DNA of 64,000 nucleotides from contig NZ_JAKSYJ010000230.1 of NCBI RefSeq assembly GCF_022829365.1, positions 62,001 to 126,000 of the forward strand, given 5' to 3'. Below, in pieces: positions 21,113 through 29,935 of this stretch. The stretch comes from Methylobacterium sp. J-077. Its GTDB lineage: Bacteria; Pseudomonadota; Alphaproteobacteria; Rhizobiales; Beijerinckiaceae. The notes below the pieces were generated by a model. The model had not been told where the DNA came from. It saw only the letters and a list, made by a program, of their open reading frames with translations, and did not search any database. Both the position numbers and the translations under genes were made by a program. Numbering within the stretch: position 1 is the stretch's first letter; each line of letters starts with the position of its first letter.

Positions 21113-22597
21113 TCAGGGATCGGATCTGGGGGGCAGATCGAGTTCCCGGGCGAGCCCGTCGAGCCGACCCACCGCCTCGGCGTTGGCGGCGAGCGCCATC
21201 CGGGCGCGGTCGAGGGCCTTGATCGCCTGATCGCGCTCGCCCAATGCACTGTAGGAGCGCACGAGCCGCAGCCACTCGTCCGGCGTGCCGCCCCGGGCCG
21301 CCAAGCGCCGGTCGAGGCCGTCGACCATGCCCCGGATCGCGGCGTCGCGCTCTGCCGGGCCCATCGCCTGCATGGCGGCGGCGGCCGATTCGGTGTCGGA
21401 GCGGGGCGTCGGCCCCGCCATGGGCGCGGGCGCCGCGGGCGGCGCCTGGCCGGGATCGAGGCCGAGGATGCGGGCGCCCGCCTCGACCTGGGCGAGGCCC
21501 TGCGGATCGCCGGCCAGCGCCACCCGGGCGCGGGCGAGCGCGGCGACCGCCTGATCGCGCTCGCCGAGCACGGCGCGGGAGCGGGTGAGCCGCAGCCACT
21601 CGTCGGGGGTGCCGCCGCCGGCCTTGAGCCGAGAATCGAGCCCGTCGACCATGCCGCGGATCGCCGCCTGCTGCTCGGCCGGGATCTTGGGGGCTGCCGG
21701 AGTGTCGGCGGGGAGCGCCGGCTCGCCCTTGAGACGGGCGAGGTTCTGCCGGACCAGCCCGAGCCAGGGCGCGTCCGCGGGGCTCGCCGCCTCCAGGGCG
21801 GTGAGCTGGCGGATCGCCTCGCCGGTATCGCCGGCCTGCTCGGCCGCGCGCGCGAGATAGAAGCGGGGTTTGGGCGCGTTCGAATCCTTGGCCAGCGCCT
21901 TCTCGAACAGGACCTTGGCCTCGGGCGAGACGGTGCCCTCGCGGGCCGCCGTCAGGGCCTCGCCCCAATCGGCCAGGGTGTCGGCGGTCTCGCCCTTCAG
22001 CCGGGCGATGTTGGCGAAGGCGCGGGCCGCATCGTCGAACCGGCCGGTGCGCATGTAGACCGGGGCGAGCACGGCCCAGCCGCGGGCGTCGTTCGGGTCG
22101 CGGGCCAGCCGCGCCTCGATCTGGCCGACCGCCTTCATCAGGTCCTCGGTGCCGCCGCGGGCGGCCTGCCGGTCGGCATCGGTCTGCGCCGGCAGTTCGG
22201 GCGAGCCGTAGAGGCCGTAGGCGATCAGCGCGACGAGGGGGATCGTGGACAGCGCGAAGGCGGAGGCCGCCCGGCGCCGGCGCAGCCGCGGCTCGGCCGG
22301 GCGCGCGGCCTCGTCCGCGACGGCATCCGACGCGTCGTGCCGGGCCTCGCGGCTCGCCCGCAGGAGCCGGCGGGCCGCCTCGGCGCGGGCGGTCTCCGCC
22401 TCGTCCGGCGCGATCAGGCCGCGCTCCTGGTCGCGGGCGATCTCGGCGATCTGGTCCTCGTAGAAGGCGGTCTCGGTATCGATGCCGGAGCCGCCCGCCT
22501 CGCCGGCCGGAACGGCGGTGCGCCGCGACATCGGCCAGAGCAGGCCGAGCACGGTCGCCGCGGTCATGCCCGCCAGGATGAACCAGATCGCCGTCAT
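21113..22597 (-). CDS. ccmI: Cytochrome c maturation protein CcmI
   Basis: A 494-residue protein from ATG 22597. It has two membrane segments (about residues 1-20 and 120-140), an acidic cytoplasmic loop between them, and a periplasmic C-domain with TPR-like repeats. CcmI chaperones apocytochrome c to the ligation complex. Near its C-terminus two related blocks of about 60 residues, each containing AAIRGMVDGLDSRL or a close variant followed by GGTPDEWLRL, point to an internal duplication. A 144-nt gap separates it from ccmE. Confidence 0.92.
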   Translation of the reverse strand: MTAIWFILAGMTAATVLGLLWPMSRRTAVPAGEAGGSGIDTETAFYEDQIAEIARDQERGLIAPDEAETARAEAARRLLRASREARHDASDAVADEAARPAEPRLRRRRAASAFALSTIPLVALIAYGLYGSPELPAQTDADRQAARGGTEDLMKAVGQIEARLARDPNDARGWAVLAPVYMRTGRFDDAARAFANIARLKGETADTLADWGEALTAAREGTVSPEAKVLFEKALAKDSNAPKPRFYLARAAEQAGDTGEAIRQLTALEAASPADAPWLGLVRQNLARLKGEPALPADTPAAPKIPAEQQAAIRGMVDGLDSRLKAGGGTPDEWLRLTRSRAVLGERDQAVAALARARVALAGDPQGLAQVEAGARILGLDPGQAPPAAPAPMAGPTPRSDTESAAAAMQAMGPAERDAAIRGMVDGLDRRLAARGGTPDEWLRLVRSYSALGERDQAIKALDRARMALAANAEAVGRLDGLARELDLPPRSDP

Positions 22598-22731
22598 CGA
22601 AACTCGGAAACTCTGCCGTGGCCCAGTCGGGGAAGGCCTCCCACGATAGGCCACAGGACGGATTGATCGTTTCGCCGCTCAACCCGGTCGGCGCGAGACT
22701 TCGCTTGCGGGCCCGGTCCCGCAAAAGCAAT

Positions 22732-22756
22732 AAAAAACCCCGCTCGGGCGGGGTCT
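22732..22756 (-). terminator. Rho-independent terminator
   Basis: On the minus strand ACCCCGCCCGAGCGGGGT forms a 7-bp GC stem followed by TTTTTT. It lies 32 nt after the stop of the small gene at 22788-22961. Confidence 0.85.
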
Positions 22757-22787
22757 TCGAACGTCGCAGCCTCAGGCATCGCCGCGG

Positions 22788-22961
22788 TCAGGCATGCTTG
22801 CCGCCATCCGCCCGGCGCCCCACGCGAAGACGGTCCAGTTGCTTCACGGCCCGCTTGCGATCCCGGGCCGAGGTATCGGCATCGCGAGTCCGGACGCCAT
22901 CGAAGACGCGGTCACTGACGTAGTGGTCGTCGCTGCGCGGATGCCGCAGGGTGGTTGTCAT
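22788..22961 (-). CDS. Small basic protein, unknown
   Basis: A 57-residue, Arg/Lys/Asp-rich protein (MTTTLRHPRSDDHYVSDRVF at the start). The start is well supported: AGGAGG lies 5 nt before the ATG. A strong terminator follows directly, so it is a complete one-gene unit. It may bind nucleic acid given its charge, but no family is recognised. Confidence 0.65.
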   Translation of the reverse strand: MTTTLRHPRSDDHYVSDRVFDGVRTRDADTSARDRKRAVKQLDRLRVGRRADGGKHA

Positions 22962-22999
22962 GGCATCCTCCTGAGCGATCGATATCCTCCACACGGATC

Positions 23000-23518
23000 T
23001 CAGACTGTCAACTCTCGTCTTAAGACCCAGAACCTTCGCCCCCAAAGATCCGTTCCAGTTTCTATTACCACATATCCTTTCTGTTCTAGCGTCTGCGTCA
23101 ACAAAACATCCTTCCGCAGCGCCTTCTCCGGCGGATTGCGAGACTTTGTGACGCGGTAGATCACCCGCGGCCGCACGTGAGCGACCAGCACGCGCAAGCA
23201 GGCTGCAACGATCGGCATGATGAGGGGCCGACAAGCATCAGGCAGGTAAGGCCGTGCGTAGGTCCGATCCTGCGTCTCAAAGGTGGGCGCGTCATCCGAC
23301 AGGCTGACTATCAGGATCGTAAACGAGAATTCGTGAAACGACGTGATGTCCAGACGCGGCAAGGTCGCTTGCATGTCTGAAAGCCGCGACTCGACCTGAA
23401 CCAACCTATCGGTGACCTCGCAATAGGCGACCGGCACAAGCACCATGTGCGCCGCGTCCCCGTCTCCTTCAACACTGAACGAGGTCGGCACCCCCGAGAT
23501 GAGGGAAACGAACGTCAA
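23000..23518 (-). CDS. Hypothetical protein with less GC-biased codon use
   Basis: A 172-residue frame beginning at TTG 23518 (MTFVSLISGV), with a possible internal start at ATG 23446. The C-terminal third is basic (SRNPPEKALRKDVLLTQ, then TDLWGRRFWVLRREL). Codon third positions are visibly less GC-rich than in neighbouring genes, suggesting recent acquisition or weak selection. It ends 38 nt before the small gene at 22961. No function recognised. Confidence 0.5.
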   Translation of the reverse strand: MTFVSLISGVPTSFSVEGDGDAAHMVLVPVAYCEVTDRLVQVESRLSDMQATLPRLDITSFHEFSFTILIVSLSDDAPTFETQDRTYARPYLPDACRPLIMPIVAACLRVLVAHVRPRVIYRVTKSRNPPEKALRKDVLLTQTLEQKGYVVIETGTDLWGRRFWVLRRELTV

Positions 23519-23623
23519 GATCTGATTCCACCGAAGGGCCTACACCGCAGGCATCGCGGGAAGGTCAGGCTGTAAGATCGCCAGCGTCAAGATCGCAGCA
23601 TGTGCTGCTCGACCCAAGCACCA

Positions 23624-25042
23624 TCAGTGGCTGGCCGCCCCGACGGGCGCGTCGCCCGGCACTTCCAGGACCGCCCGCAGGCCGCCGAGGCTCGCCTGCT
23701 CCAGGGTGAAACGCCCCCGGTACAGGGTGGCGAGATCCGCCACGATGGAGAGGCCGAGCCCGGATCCGGGCTTGGATTCGTCGAGGCGCCGGCCGCGGCC
23801 GAGCACGGCCTGGCGGGCCTCCGGGGGCAGGCCCGGGCCGTCATCCTCGATGGCGACCACGAGGTGGGGATAATCGTGCTTGGCCACCGCCTCGGCCCGG
23901 ATCGCCACCCGGCCGTGGGCCCATTTCGAGGCGTTGTCGACGAGGTTGCCGACCATCTCCTCGAAATCCTGGCGCTCGCCCCGGAAGCGCAGGCCGGGGG
24001 GCACGTGGACGTCGTAGGCGATGTCCTTGTCCCGATAGATCTTCCCGAACGTGCGCACGAGGCCGGCCAGGGCCGGCTCGACCTCCGTCGACGTGCCGAG
24101 GGTTCCGGCCAGGGCGGCGGCACGGGCACGATCGAGGTGGTAGTTCACCTGGTCGCGCATCACCGCGGCCTGCTCGCGGATTTTTTGGGACAGTTCCTCG
24201 GGGGCGTCCGAGGCGCCGACCTCGTTGACGATGATCGAAAGCGGCGTCTTGAGGGCGTGGGCGAGGTTGCCGACCTGGGTGCGGGCGCGCTCCAGGATCT
24301 CCCGGTTGGTCTCGATCAGGAGATTCACCTCGCCGGTGAGCGGGGCGATGTCGCGCGGATAGGTGCCGGTGATGCGGTCGGCCTCGCCCCGGCGCACGGT
24401 ACCCAGCGCGGCGCGCATCTTCTTCAGGGGCGCGAGGCCGAACCGGATCTGCAGCAGGGTGGTGATCGCCAGCGACAGGCCCAGCAGCCCGAACGTGATG
24501 GTGAGCGAGTTCCGGAACCGATCGACATCGTTGACGATCTCGTCGGCGGGGCCGGCCACCCGCACCGTGTAGCGGCCCTCCTCGCCGAGATCGACGTCGC
24601 GCTCCATGATGCGCAGGAGGCGCCCGTCCTGGCCCTTGCCGTAGCCCTGCCGGATCTGCCCGACCCCGACCTTGCCGTCGGCATCGGTGGCCGGCCCCAG
24701 CGGCACGCCGACCAGCGAGCGGGAGGTGCGCAGGTCCCGGGGCTTCGCGTCGGGCTTGCCGACCTGCCAGTACCAGCCGGACAGCGGCAGGTCGAAGCGT
24801 GGATCGCCGAGCGAGAAGGTCCGGCTCTCCGGATCGTTGGGCGAGACCAGATCGGTGGCGAGGTTGTTGGTGAAGACCAGGAGCCGGCTGTCGAAGGCGC
24901 GCTCGGTGTTCTCGCGGTACAGCGTCGTGAGGATCCAGGCCGCGATCAGCAGGATCGCCGAGCTCGACAGGAACGCCGACACGGCAAGCCGCACCGCGAT
25001 CGAGCGGCGGCGCAGGGAGAAGAGACCGATCAGGGTTTTCAT
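23624..25042 (-). CDS. Sensor histidine kinase (PhoQ-like)
   Basis: A 472-residue membrane kinase from ATG 25042. There are two transmembrane helices (about residues 20-42 and 175-197) flanking a periplasmic sensor domain, a HAMP region, an H-box (VGNLAHALKTPLSIIVNEVG) with the phospho-accepting histidine, and a C-terminal ATPase with N box (NLVDNASKWA) and G boxes (DDGPGLP, GSGLGLSI). It should pair with the OmpR-type regulator at 26217-26894, from which it is separated by a PrpF-family gene. The stimulus is unknown. Confidence 0.92.
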   Translation of the reverse strand: MKTLIGLFSLRRRSIAVRLAVSAFLSSSAILLIAAWILTTLYRENTERAFDSRLLVFTNNLATDLVSPNDPESRTFSLGDPRFDLPLSGWYWQVGKPDAKPRDLRTSRSLVGVPLGPATDADGKVGVGQIRQGYGKGQDGRLLRIMERDVDLGEEGRYTVRVAGPADEIVNDVDRFRNSLTITFGLLGLSLAITTLLQIRFGLAPLKKMRAALGTVRRGEADRITGTYPRDIAPLTGEVNLLIETNREILERARTQVGNLAHALKTPLSIIVNEVGASDAPEELSQKIREQAAVMRDQVNYHLDRARAAALAGTLGTSTEVEPALAGLVRTFGKIYRDKDIAYDVHVPPGLRFRGERQDFEEMVGNLVDNASKWAHGRVAIRAEAVAKHDYPHLVVAIEDDGPGLPPEARQAVLGRGRRLDESKPGSGLGLSIVADLATLYRGRFTLEQASLGGLRAVLEVPGDAPVGAASH

Positions 25043-25056
25043 CGGGACAACCGCAC

Positions 25057-26220
25057 TCACCCCGGCGTCACCGCATCGTAGTACACCGCGCCCCGCATCA
25101 GCGGCCGCGCGGTGCGGAAGAACGAGCCGCGCTCCGCCCGCCATCCGTCGCCATCGCGCGTCACGCTGGCGTCGGCGGTGAGGATGCCCGACGGCATGCC
25201 GACCCGCAGGGCCGCGTCGCCGGTCGCGTGCGCGACCTCGTGGACCAGGCTGCCCGCGATCCGGGCTGCCACCGCGAGACACAGGGTGGCGGTGAGCGGT
25301 AGCGCCTGATGCGGCACGCCGTTCGAGATGACCCGGGCGGTCAGGTCGATGTCGGCGGCGCGGATCGCCGCCCCGGACAGGCTGGACGAATCCTGCGGCG
25401 GCGCGACCAGGCCGACGAAGGGCACGTGGACGATCCGTGCGGCGGCCTCCAAGTCGGGAGCGATGCCCATCGCCACGGAGCCGGCCAGGCGAATCCGCGC
25501 CAGCCGGTCGAGGAGGCCGGGTACCCCCTCCAGGGCAACGGGCAGCTCGGTGCCGGACAGGCCGAGATCGGCGGCGCGGACGAACACGCAGGCATTGGCC
25601 GCGTCCACCAGCGACACCTCGACGGGCCCTAGGCCCGGCACGTCGAGATGCTGCCGGATGGCGCCGGTTGGCAGCAGCCGGCCGGTGGTGGCGCCGCCCG
25701 GATCCACGAAGTCGAGGCGGATCGGCGCGCCGGTGCCGGTGACGCCAGGGATCGCCAGGTCGCCGCGGTAGACGGTCCGCCCGTCCCGGACCGCGAACCC
25801 GGCCTCGATCCGCTTGCGGGTGTTGGTGTTGTAGATCCGCAATCGCACCGGGCCGTCGGCGGCCTGTACCAGCCCTTCGTCCACGGCGAACGGGCCGATC
25901 GCCGAGAGCATGTTGCCGCAATTGCCGGAGAGATCGATCCGCCCCTCGCGGACCACCACCTGCACGAAGGTGTAGTCGATATCGGCATCCGGCCGGGCCG
26001 AGGGCTCGACAATGCAGATCTTCGAGACCGAGGAGACGCCCCCGCCCATGCCGTTGAGCTGGCGCCCGAACGGGTCGGGGCTGTCCATGGCGGAGAGGAA
26101 GGCCGATTCCCAGGCGGCGATGTCGCCCGGCACGTCCCGGCGATGCAGCATCAGCGCCTTGCTGGTGCCCCCGCGCATGAACACGGCCGGCAGCGTGCCG
26201 AGGGCGGGCAGCCCGGTCAC
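25057..26220 (-). CDS. PrpF-family isomerase/tautomerase
   Basis: A 387-residue protein of the PrpF / 4-oxalomesaconate tautomerase fold (diaminopimelate-epimerase-like). Family motifs include FMRGGTSKALMLHRRDVPG near the start, GMGGGVSSVSKICIVEPS, and SGNCGNMLSAIGPFA with the conserved cysteine. Relatives isomerise small unsaturated tricarboxylates such as trans-aconitate or methylaconitate. GTG 26220 overlaps the response-regulator stop by 4 nt (GTGA), and its stop is 14 nt before the kinase, so it is an integral part of the two-component operon, which is unusual. Substrate not determinable. Confidence 0.88.
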   Translation of the reverse strand: MTGLPALGTLPAVFMRGGTSKALMLHRRDVPGDIAAWESAFLSAMDSPDPFGRQLNGMGGGVSSVSKICIVEPSARPDADIDYTFVQVVVREGRIDLSGNCGNMLSAIGPFAVDEGLVQAADGPVRLRIYNTNTRKRIEAGFAVRDGRTVYRGDLAIPGVTGTGAPIRLDFVDPGGATTGRLLPTGAIRQHLDVPGLGPVEVSLVDAANACVFVRAADLGLSGTELPVALEGVPGLLDRLARIRLAGSVAMGIAPDLEAAARIVHVPFVGLVAPPQDSSSLSGAAIRAADIDLTARVISNGVPHQALPLTATLCLAVAARIAGSLVHEVAHATGDAALRVGMPSGILTADASVTRDGDGWRAERGSFFRTARPLMRGAVYYDAVTPG

Positions 26221-26894
26221 ACCCGCGCCGGCGGCTGGTTCGGGTCCACCAGGTAGCCCAGCCCGCGCACGGTCTGGATCAGGTCGACCGCGAGCTTCTT
26301 GCGCAGGCGGCCGACGAACACCTCGATGGTGTTCGAATCCCGGTCGAAATCCTGGTCGTAGAGGTGCTCGGTCAGCTCGGCGCGGGAAACCACCCGGCCG
26401 GTATGGTGCATCAGGTAGGAGAGCAGCCGATATTCGTGGCTGGTCAGCTTCACCTGGGCGCCGTCGACGAACACCTTGCCGGAGCGGGTATCGAGGATGA
26501 CGGGACCGCAGGCGATCTGGCTGGAAGCGTGGCCGGCCGCCCGGCGCAGCAGCGCCCGGACCCGGGCCATCAGCTCTTCCATATGGAACGGCTTGGTGAC
26601 GTAGTCGTCGGCGCCGGCATCGAAGCCGTCGACCTTGTCGGACCAGCGGTCCCGCGCCGTGAGGATGATCACCGGCGTCTTCACCCCGGCCCGGCGCCAT
26701 TTCTGCAGCACCGAGACGCCGTCGGCCTTGGGCAGGCCCATGTCGAGGATGATCGCGTCGTAGGGCTCGCTCTCCCCGAGATAGCCGCCCTCCTCGCCGT
26801 CATAGGCCTTGTCGGCGACGTAGCCGGCCTCCTCGAGCGCCGCGACCACCTGCCGGTTGATGTCCCGGTCATCCTCCACGACGAGCAGTCGCAC
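26217..26894 (-). CDS. OmpR/PhoP-family response regulator
   Basis: A 225-residue two-domain regulator. The receiver has acidic residues D8 and D9, phosphorylation site D51 (AIILDMGLPK) and the conserved lysine near residue 101 (VTKPFH). A winged-helix DNA-binding domain follows (RVVSRAELTEHLYDQDFDRD, then IEVFVGRLRKKL). It is the second gene of a run PepSY protein, regulator, PrpF-type enzyme, sensor kinase. Confidence 0.94.
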   Translation of the reverse strand: MRLLVVEDDRDINRQVVAALEEAGYVADKAYDGEEGGYLGESEPYDAIILDMGLPKADGVSVLQKWRRAGVKTPVIILTARDRWSDKVDGFDAGADDYVTKPFHMEELMARVRALLRRAAGHASSQIACGPVILDTRSGKVFVDGAQVKLTSHEYRLLSYLMHHTGRVVSRAELTEHLYDQDFDRDSNTIEVFVGRLRKKLAVDLIQTVRGLGYLVDPNQPPARV

Positions 26895-26929
26895 GGCTCA
26901 CTCCATTCCACTGCGGGTGTGAAGCCCGG

Positions 26930-27301
26930 TCAGTATTGGCCCACCACCTTGCCGGTGCGGGCGTCCACGATCACGTGCACGAAATGCCCGTCCCGGCGCA
27001 AGGCGGTCAGCATGTAGACGAGGCCGTCCTCGTGACGGCACAGGCTCGCGCGCTGGATCTCGGCCCGGGGGATCACGGTGCGCGCCGCCCGGATCGCCGC
27101 CACCGGGGCGATCACCCGGCGCTCGCCGACCTCCTCGCGCATGTCGGCCGGCGACAGGCAGGTCTCGATCCGCAGGGGCGTCGGATCCGCCACGGGGGCG
27201 GCCTGGCCGGCCGGCCCGTCATCGGCCATGGAGCCGAGGCCGCTGGCGGCAAGCGCCGCGGCGGTCAGGCTGATGGCGACAAGGGCGATGGCGTAGCGCA
27301 T
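26930..27301 (-). CDS. Secreted PepSY-type protein
   Basis: A 123-residue protein from ATG 27301 with a signal peptide (MRYAIALVAISLTAAALAAS) and a C-terminal PepSY-like segment ending VHVIVDARTGKVVGQY. PepSY proteins of this size are periplasmic and often lie beside two-component systems, where they may act in signal sensing. It ends 35 nt before the regulator, so it is probably the first gene of the operon. The longer upstream frame (to 27424) has no signal-like start. Confidence 0.8.
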   Translation of the reverse strand: MRYAIALVAISLTAAALAASGLGSMADDGPAGQAAPVADPTPLRIETCLSPADMREEVGERRVIAPVAAIRAARTVIPRAEIQRASLCRHEDGLVYMLTALRRDGHFVHVIVDARTGKVVGQY

Positions 27302-27497
27302 TGCCAGACAATGAGCGCCGAGGGCACTGAATGCCCCCTGAATACGGAGCTGTAGATCCGACGACGCGCGATCGGCGGGCTGTCGGCTCCGTGGAAACGG
27401 GAACGGTTTGATCGCGGACGGCATCGTCCGGCACTACGGCCGACGGGCTTTCCCGGTTCCACCGCGCGGGCCGTGCCGCACAGGCGATGGTGGGGGT

Positions 27498-27701
27498 CTA
27501 GCGATCGTCGCGGCATCCGGCCGGCGGCGGCGGCCGGACCAAGCTCGCCGGCGCGGCCGCGCGGGCGGCCAGGACGGCATCGATCGACCAGGGCCGCGCC
27601 CCGACTTGCGCGCCGAGCAGGAGCGTGATCGCGATCGCGGCGGCCCCGGACAGGGCCAGCCAGATCCGGTCGAGGATCCGGTCCCAATGCAGGCTCATCA
27701 T
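27498..27701 (-). CDS. Small membrane protein, GTA lysis region
   Basis: A 67-residue protein with one hydrophobic segment (IWLALSGAAAIAITLLLGA). Its start ATG 27701 overlaps the stop of the gene at 27698-28027 (ATGA), so the pair is coupled. Position next to holin-like and lysozyme genes suggests a lysis-accessory role, but no family is recognised. Confidence 0.55.
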   Translation of the reverse strand: MMSLHWDRILDRIWLALSGAAAIAITLLLGAQVGARPWSIDAVLAARAAAPASLVRPPPPAGCRDDR

Positions 27702-28027
27702 GGGCCTCCCGTAAGCAGTGTCCAGAACGCCCGCAGGGCGGGCATGCGCTCGACCAGCCACGCGATCTGGTCCGAGAACCAGTGCGCGGCAGCCGCCGCG
27801 GTGACGAAGGCGAACAGGAGCGCGTGCTTGAGACGCCGGAGGTAGCGGCGCAGCACCCGCCGCTCGACATGCGCGTCCACGAGCTCGTCGAGGACGGCCA
27901 AGCGCGGCTCGGTCTGGCGGGCGACGTAGGCCTGCCAGAACGGCGGGAAGCGGATCGTCCGCGCCCGACCGGCGGGGTCGGACGCGTCCTCGGGCGGATG
28001 GCCGGGGGCATGACGGGCCGCGTTCAT
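27698..28027 (-). CDS. Hypothetical protein with one membrane segment, GTA lysis region
   Basis: A 109-residue protein (MNAARHAPGHPPEDASDPAG at the start) with a basic amphipathic middle (HVERRVLRRYLRRLKHALLF) running into a hydrophobic segment around residues 70-85. Start ATG 28027; a longer frame reaches 28069. Coupled to the following gene. Probably a membrane component of the particle-release module; this is inferred from position only. Confidence 0.55.
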   Translation of the reverse strand: MNAARHAPGHPPEDASDPAGRARTIRFPPFWQAYVARQTEPRLAVLDELVDAHVERRVLRRYLRRLKHALLFAFVTAAAAAHWFSDQIAWLVERMPALRAFWTLLTGGP

Positions 28028-28092
28028 GGCTACTTCCCCCGGCACAGAACATTGCCAGCCTCGCACCAAGCTGTGCGCAGGGCTCGACGCGC

Positions 28093-28195
28093 TCCCTCTC
28101 CCGTGCGGGAGAGGGTTGGGGTGAGGGACCCGCCCTATCCGGAAGAACCTGTCCCCTCACCCTGTGCCTCTCCCGCACGGGAGAGGGGACCCGCG
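28093..28195. repeat. CTCTCCC palindromic repeat, copy A
   Basis: Two hairpins, CCCTCTCCCGTGCGGGAGAGG and CCTCTCCCGCACGGGAGAGG, face each other with the linkers TTGGGGTGAGGG and CCCTCACCCTG, which are themselves complementary. The unit is about 100 nt and recurs at 30035 and 37878. It fills the gap between two minus-strand genes and could fold into one long RNA stem. Confidence 0.9.
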
Positions 28196-28251
28196 CATCG
28201 TCCGGCATCGTGGGAAGTCGGCCGCTCGCGGGCGGAGAGCGCCGAAGGCCG

Positions 28252-28779
28252 TCAGGCGCGATGCGCCGCGTCCCGGTCGCGCAGCTCCTTCAGCGCCGGC
28301 GCGAGGACGTTGCCGGCGCTGGCCTGCGGGTCGAGGGGCAGGGCCCGGAAGATCCGGGCAGCGACGCCCTCGGCGCCGCCCGCCTTCCGGACGACATGGG
28401 CCGGGGCGGTCGCCAGGACGTGCCGAGCACCCGCAGCCACCACCGCGGAGCCGAGATCGACGTTCACGGTCCGGCCCCGGGCGGCGCCGGCCACGGCGTT
28501 CTGGCCGTACTCGGCCCCGGCCCGGATCGCCGCCTCGACCCGCTCCCGGGTCAGCAGCGACGCCGCCCAGGGCGCGACCCGGGCGATGCCGGCGGTCACG
28601 GCCGCCGCGGCGAGCGGCACCAGCACCGCCGAGACCGGCTGCAGCAGGCCGACCAGCCAGTCGCCCCAGGGGATCGCGACGCCAGCGACCGGCGCGGCGG
28701 CGAGCGCTGGGGATACGAGAGCGACGAACGGGATCGCAGCGCCGGCGAGCGCCAGCCCGGCGCGGAAGAGGTGCGTCAT
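28252..28779 (-). CDS. Holin-like membrane protein of the GTA lysis module
   Basis: A 175-residue protein beginning MTHLFRAGLALAGAAIPFV, with an N-terminal hydrophobic segment or signal and a second around residues 45-65, then a soluble Ala-rich tail. ATG 28779 overlaps the lysozyme stop (ATGA). Genes in this position next to a phage lysozyme are usually holins or holin-associated, but the sequence does not identify a known holin family with certainty. Confidence 0.6.
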   Translation of the reverse strand: MTHLFRAGLALAGAAIPFVALVSPALAAAPVAGVAIPWGDWLVGLLQPVSAVLVPLAAAAVTAGIARVAPWAASLLTRERVEAAIRAGAEYGQNAVAGAARGRTVNVDLGSAVVAAGARHVLATAPAHVVRKAGGAEGVAARIFRALPLDPQASAGNVLAPALKELRDRDAAHRA

Positions 28780-29327
28780 GATCGATCTCCGATGTCGTGC
28801 GCACGGCGGACCCGGCCGGCTCGGGATTCGGGGGCTTGCGGCGCGGGCGCGCCGTCGCGCAGGGCGGCGAGCGCCCGGCGGGCCCAGTCCAGCCGGCTCG
28901 CCAGGGCGACCACGCCGGGCCGCTCGAAGAACCGGCACACGGTCTCGGTGGCGGTCTCGAGGGTCGGGGCCTGCCGCAAGGCGGCGAGCGCCGCCGCCTC
29001 GGTGGTGCGCAGCTCCGTGCAGAGGTAGCGGTATTGGGCCTCTGGGGCCGCCGGATCGAGGGCGCGGGCCCGGCACCACGCCTCCATGGCCACGCGCCGG
29101 GGGCCGGTCCATTGCGCCAGCCCCCAGCCGCCCCGGGACCCGGCCACCACCGGGGCGACCTCCTGGAGCTGACGGAACCCGCCGCTCTCGTGGCCGAGAT
29201 TGCCCAGAAGGCCGGCGGCCTGGAGATCGGTGAGGCCGAGATCGCGCATCAGGCGCGGCCCGAGGCTCCGGCACCCGGCCGCGAAGGCGTCGCCCGGCCC
29301 CCGGGCCTGGGCGGTGGTTGCGGGCAT
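28776..29327 (-). CDS. Phage-type tail lysozyme
   Basis: A 183-residue peptidoglycan hydrolase resembling the phage tail lysozyme family (PF18013). The core is GLTDLQAAGLLGNLGHESGG with the probable catalytic glutamate in GHESGG, followed by GGWGLAQWTGPRR and a helical C-domain. It probably lyses the cell wall either for release of particles or at the tail tip during delivery. It forms a coupled pair with the holin-like gene. Confidence 0.82.
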   Translation of the reverse strand: MPATTAQARGPGDAFAAGCRSLGPRLMRDLGLTDLQAAGLLGNLGHESGGFRQLQEVAPVVAGSRGGWGLAQWTGPRRVAMEAWCRARALDPAAPEAQYRYLCTELRTTEAAALAALRQAPTLETATETVCRFFERPGVVALASRLDWARRALAALRDGAPAPQAPESRAGRVRRAHDIGDRS

Positions 29328-29371
29328 GGGGGTTCTCCGGGCAGGGTCCGCGCGACGCGGACGGGGGGCAC

Positions 29372-29935
29372 GTGGGACACGGACAGGACCGGCCGCTGGT
29401 GTTCATCGGCGATTCGATCACCGCAGGCTGGGGCCTTACCCGGGCCGAGATCTTCGCGCGGCACGGCTTCGTCGCCCGGGGCGTGCCGGGCCAGACGAGC
29501 GGGCAGATCCGCGCCCGGTTCCTGCGGGACGCGGAAGGCGCCCGGGGCATCCACCTGCTGTGCGGGATCAACGACATCGCCGAGATCGGCGGCCCGGTCC
29601 CGGACGGGACGCTCCGGGACAACATCGCCGCCATGGCGCGGCTCGCCTTCGAGGCCGGGCTGCCCCTCTGGATCGGCACCGTCATGCCGAGCGACTTCTG
29701 GGGATGGCGCCCGGAGCTGCGGCCGGTGGCGCGCATCCGCGCCCTGAACCGCTGGATCCGCGGCCATTGCGCCGCCAGCGCCGCCGCACTGATCGACTAT
29801 CACGCGCCGCTCGCCACCCCGGCAGGCGCGCTGCGGCCAGCGTTCACCGAGGACGGCATCCATCTGAACGAAGCCGGCTACGCGGCGATCGAGCCGACGA
29901 TGCTGGCAGCGTTGGCACCGGGAAATAATGGGTGA
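29372..29935 (+). CDS. SGNH/GDSL hydrolase
   Basis: A 187-residue single-domain SGNH hydrolase. Block I is FIGDSITAGWG with the nucleophile serine, block III is GIND, and block V is DGIHLNEAGY with the Asp-His pair. I take GTG 29372 as start, with a GGGGGG tract just before it; longer frames go back to 29318. These esterases act on acylated sugars, lipids or cell-wall polymers. It is on the plus strand, diverging from the lysozyme gene within the otherwise minus-strand particle cluster, so it could help cut surface polysaccharide, but that is a guess. Confidence 0.82.
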   Translation: MGHGQDRPLVFIGDSITAGWGLTRAEIFARHGFVARGVPGQTSGQIRARFLRDAEGARGIHLLCGINDIAEIGGPVPDGTLRDNIAAMARLAFEAGLPLWIGTVMPSDFWGWRPELRPVARIRALNRWIRGHCAASAAALIDYHAPLATPAGALRPAFTEDGIHLNEAGYAAIEPTMLAALAPGNNG

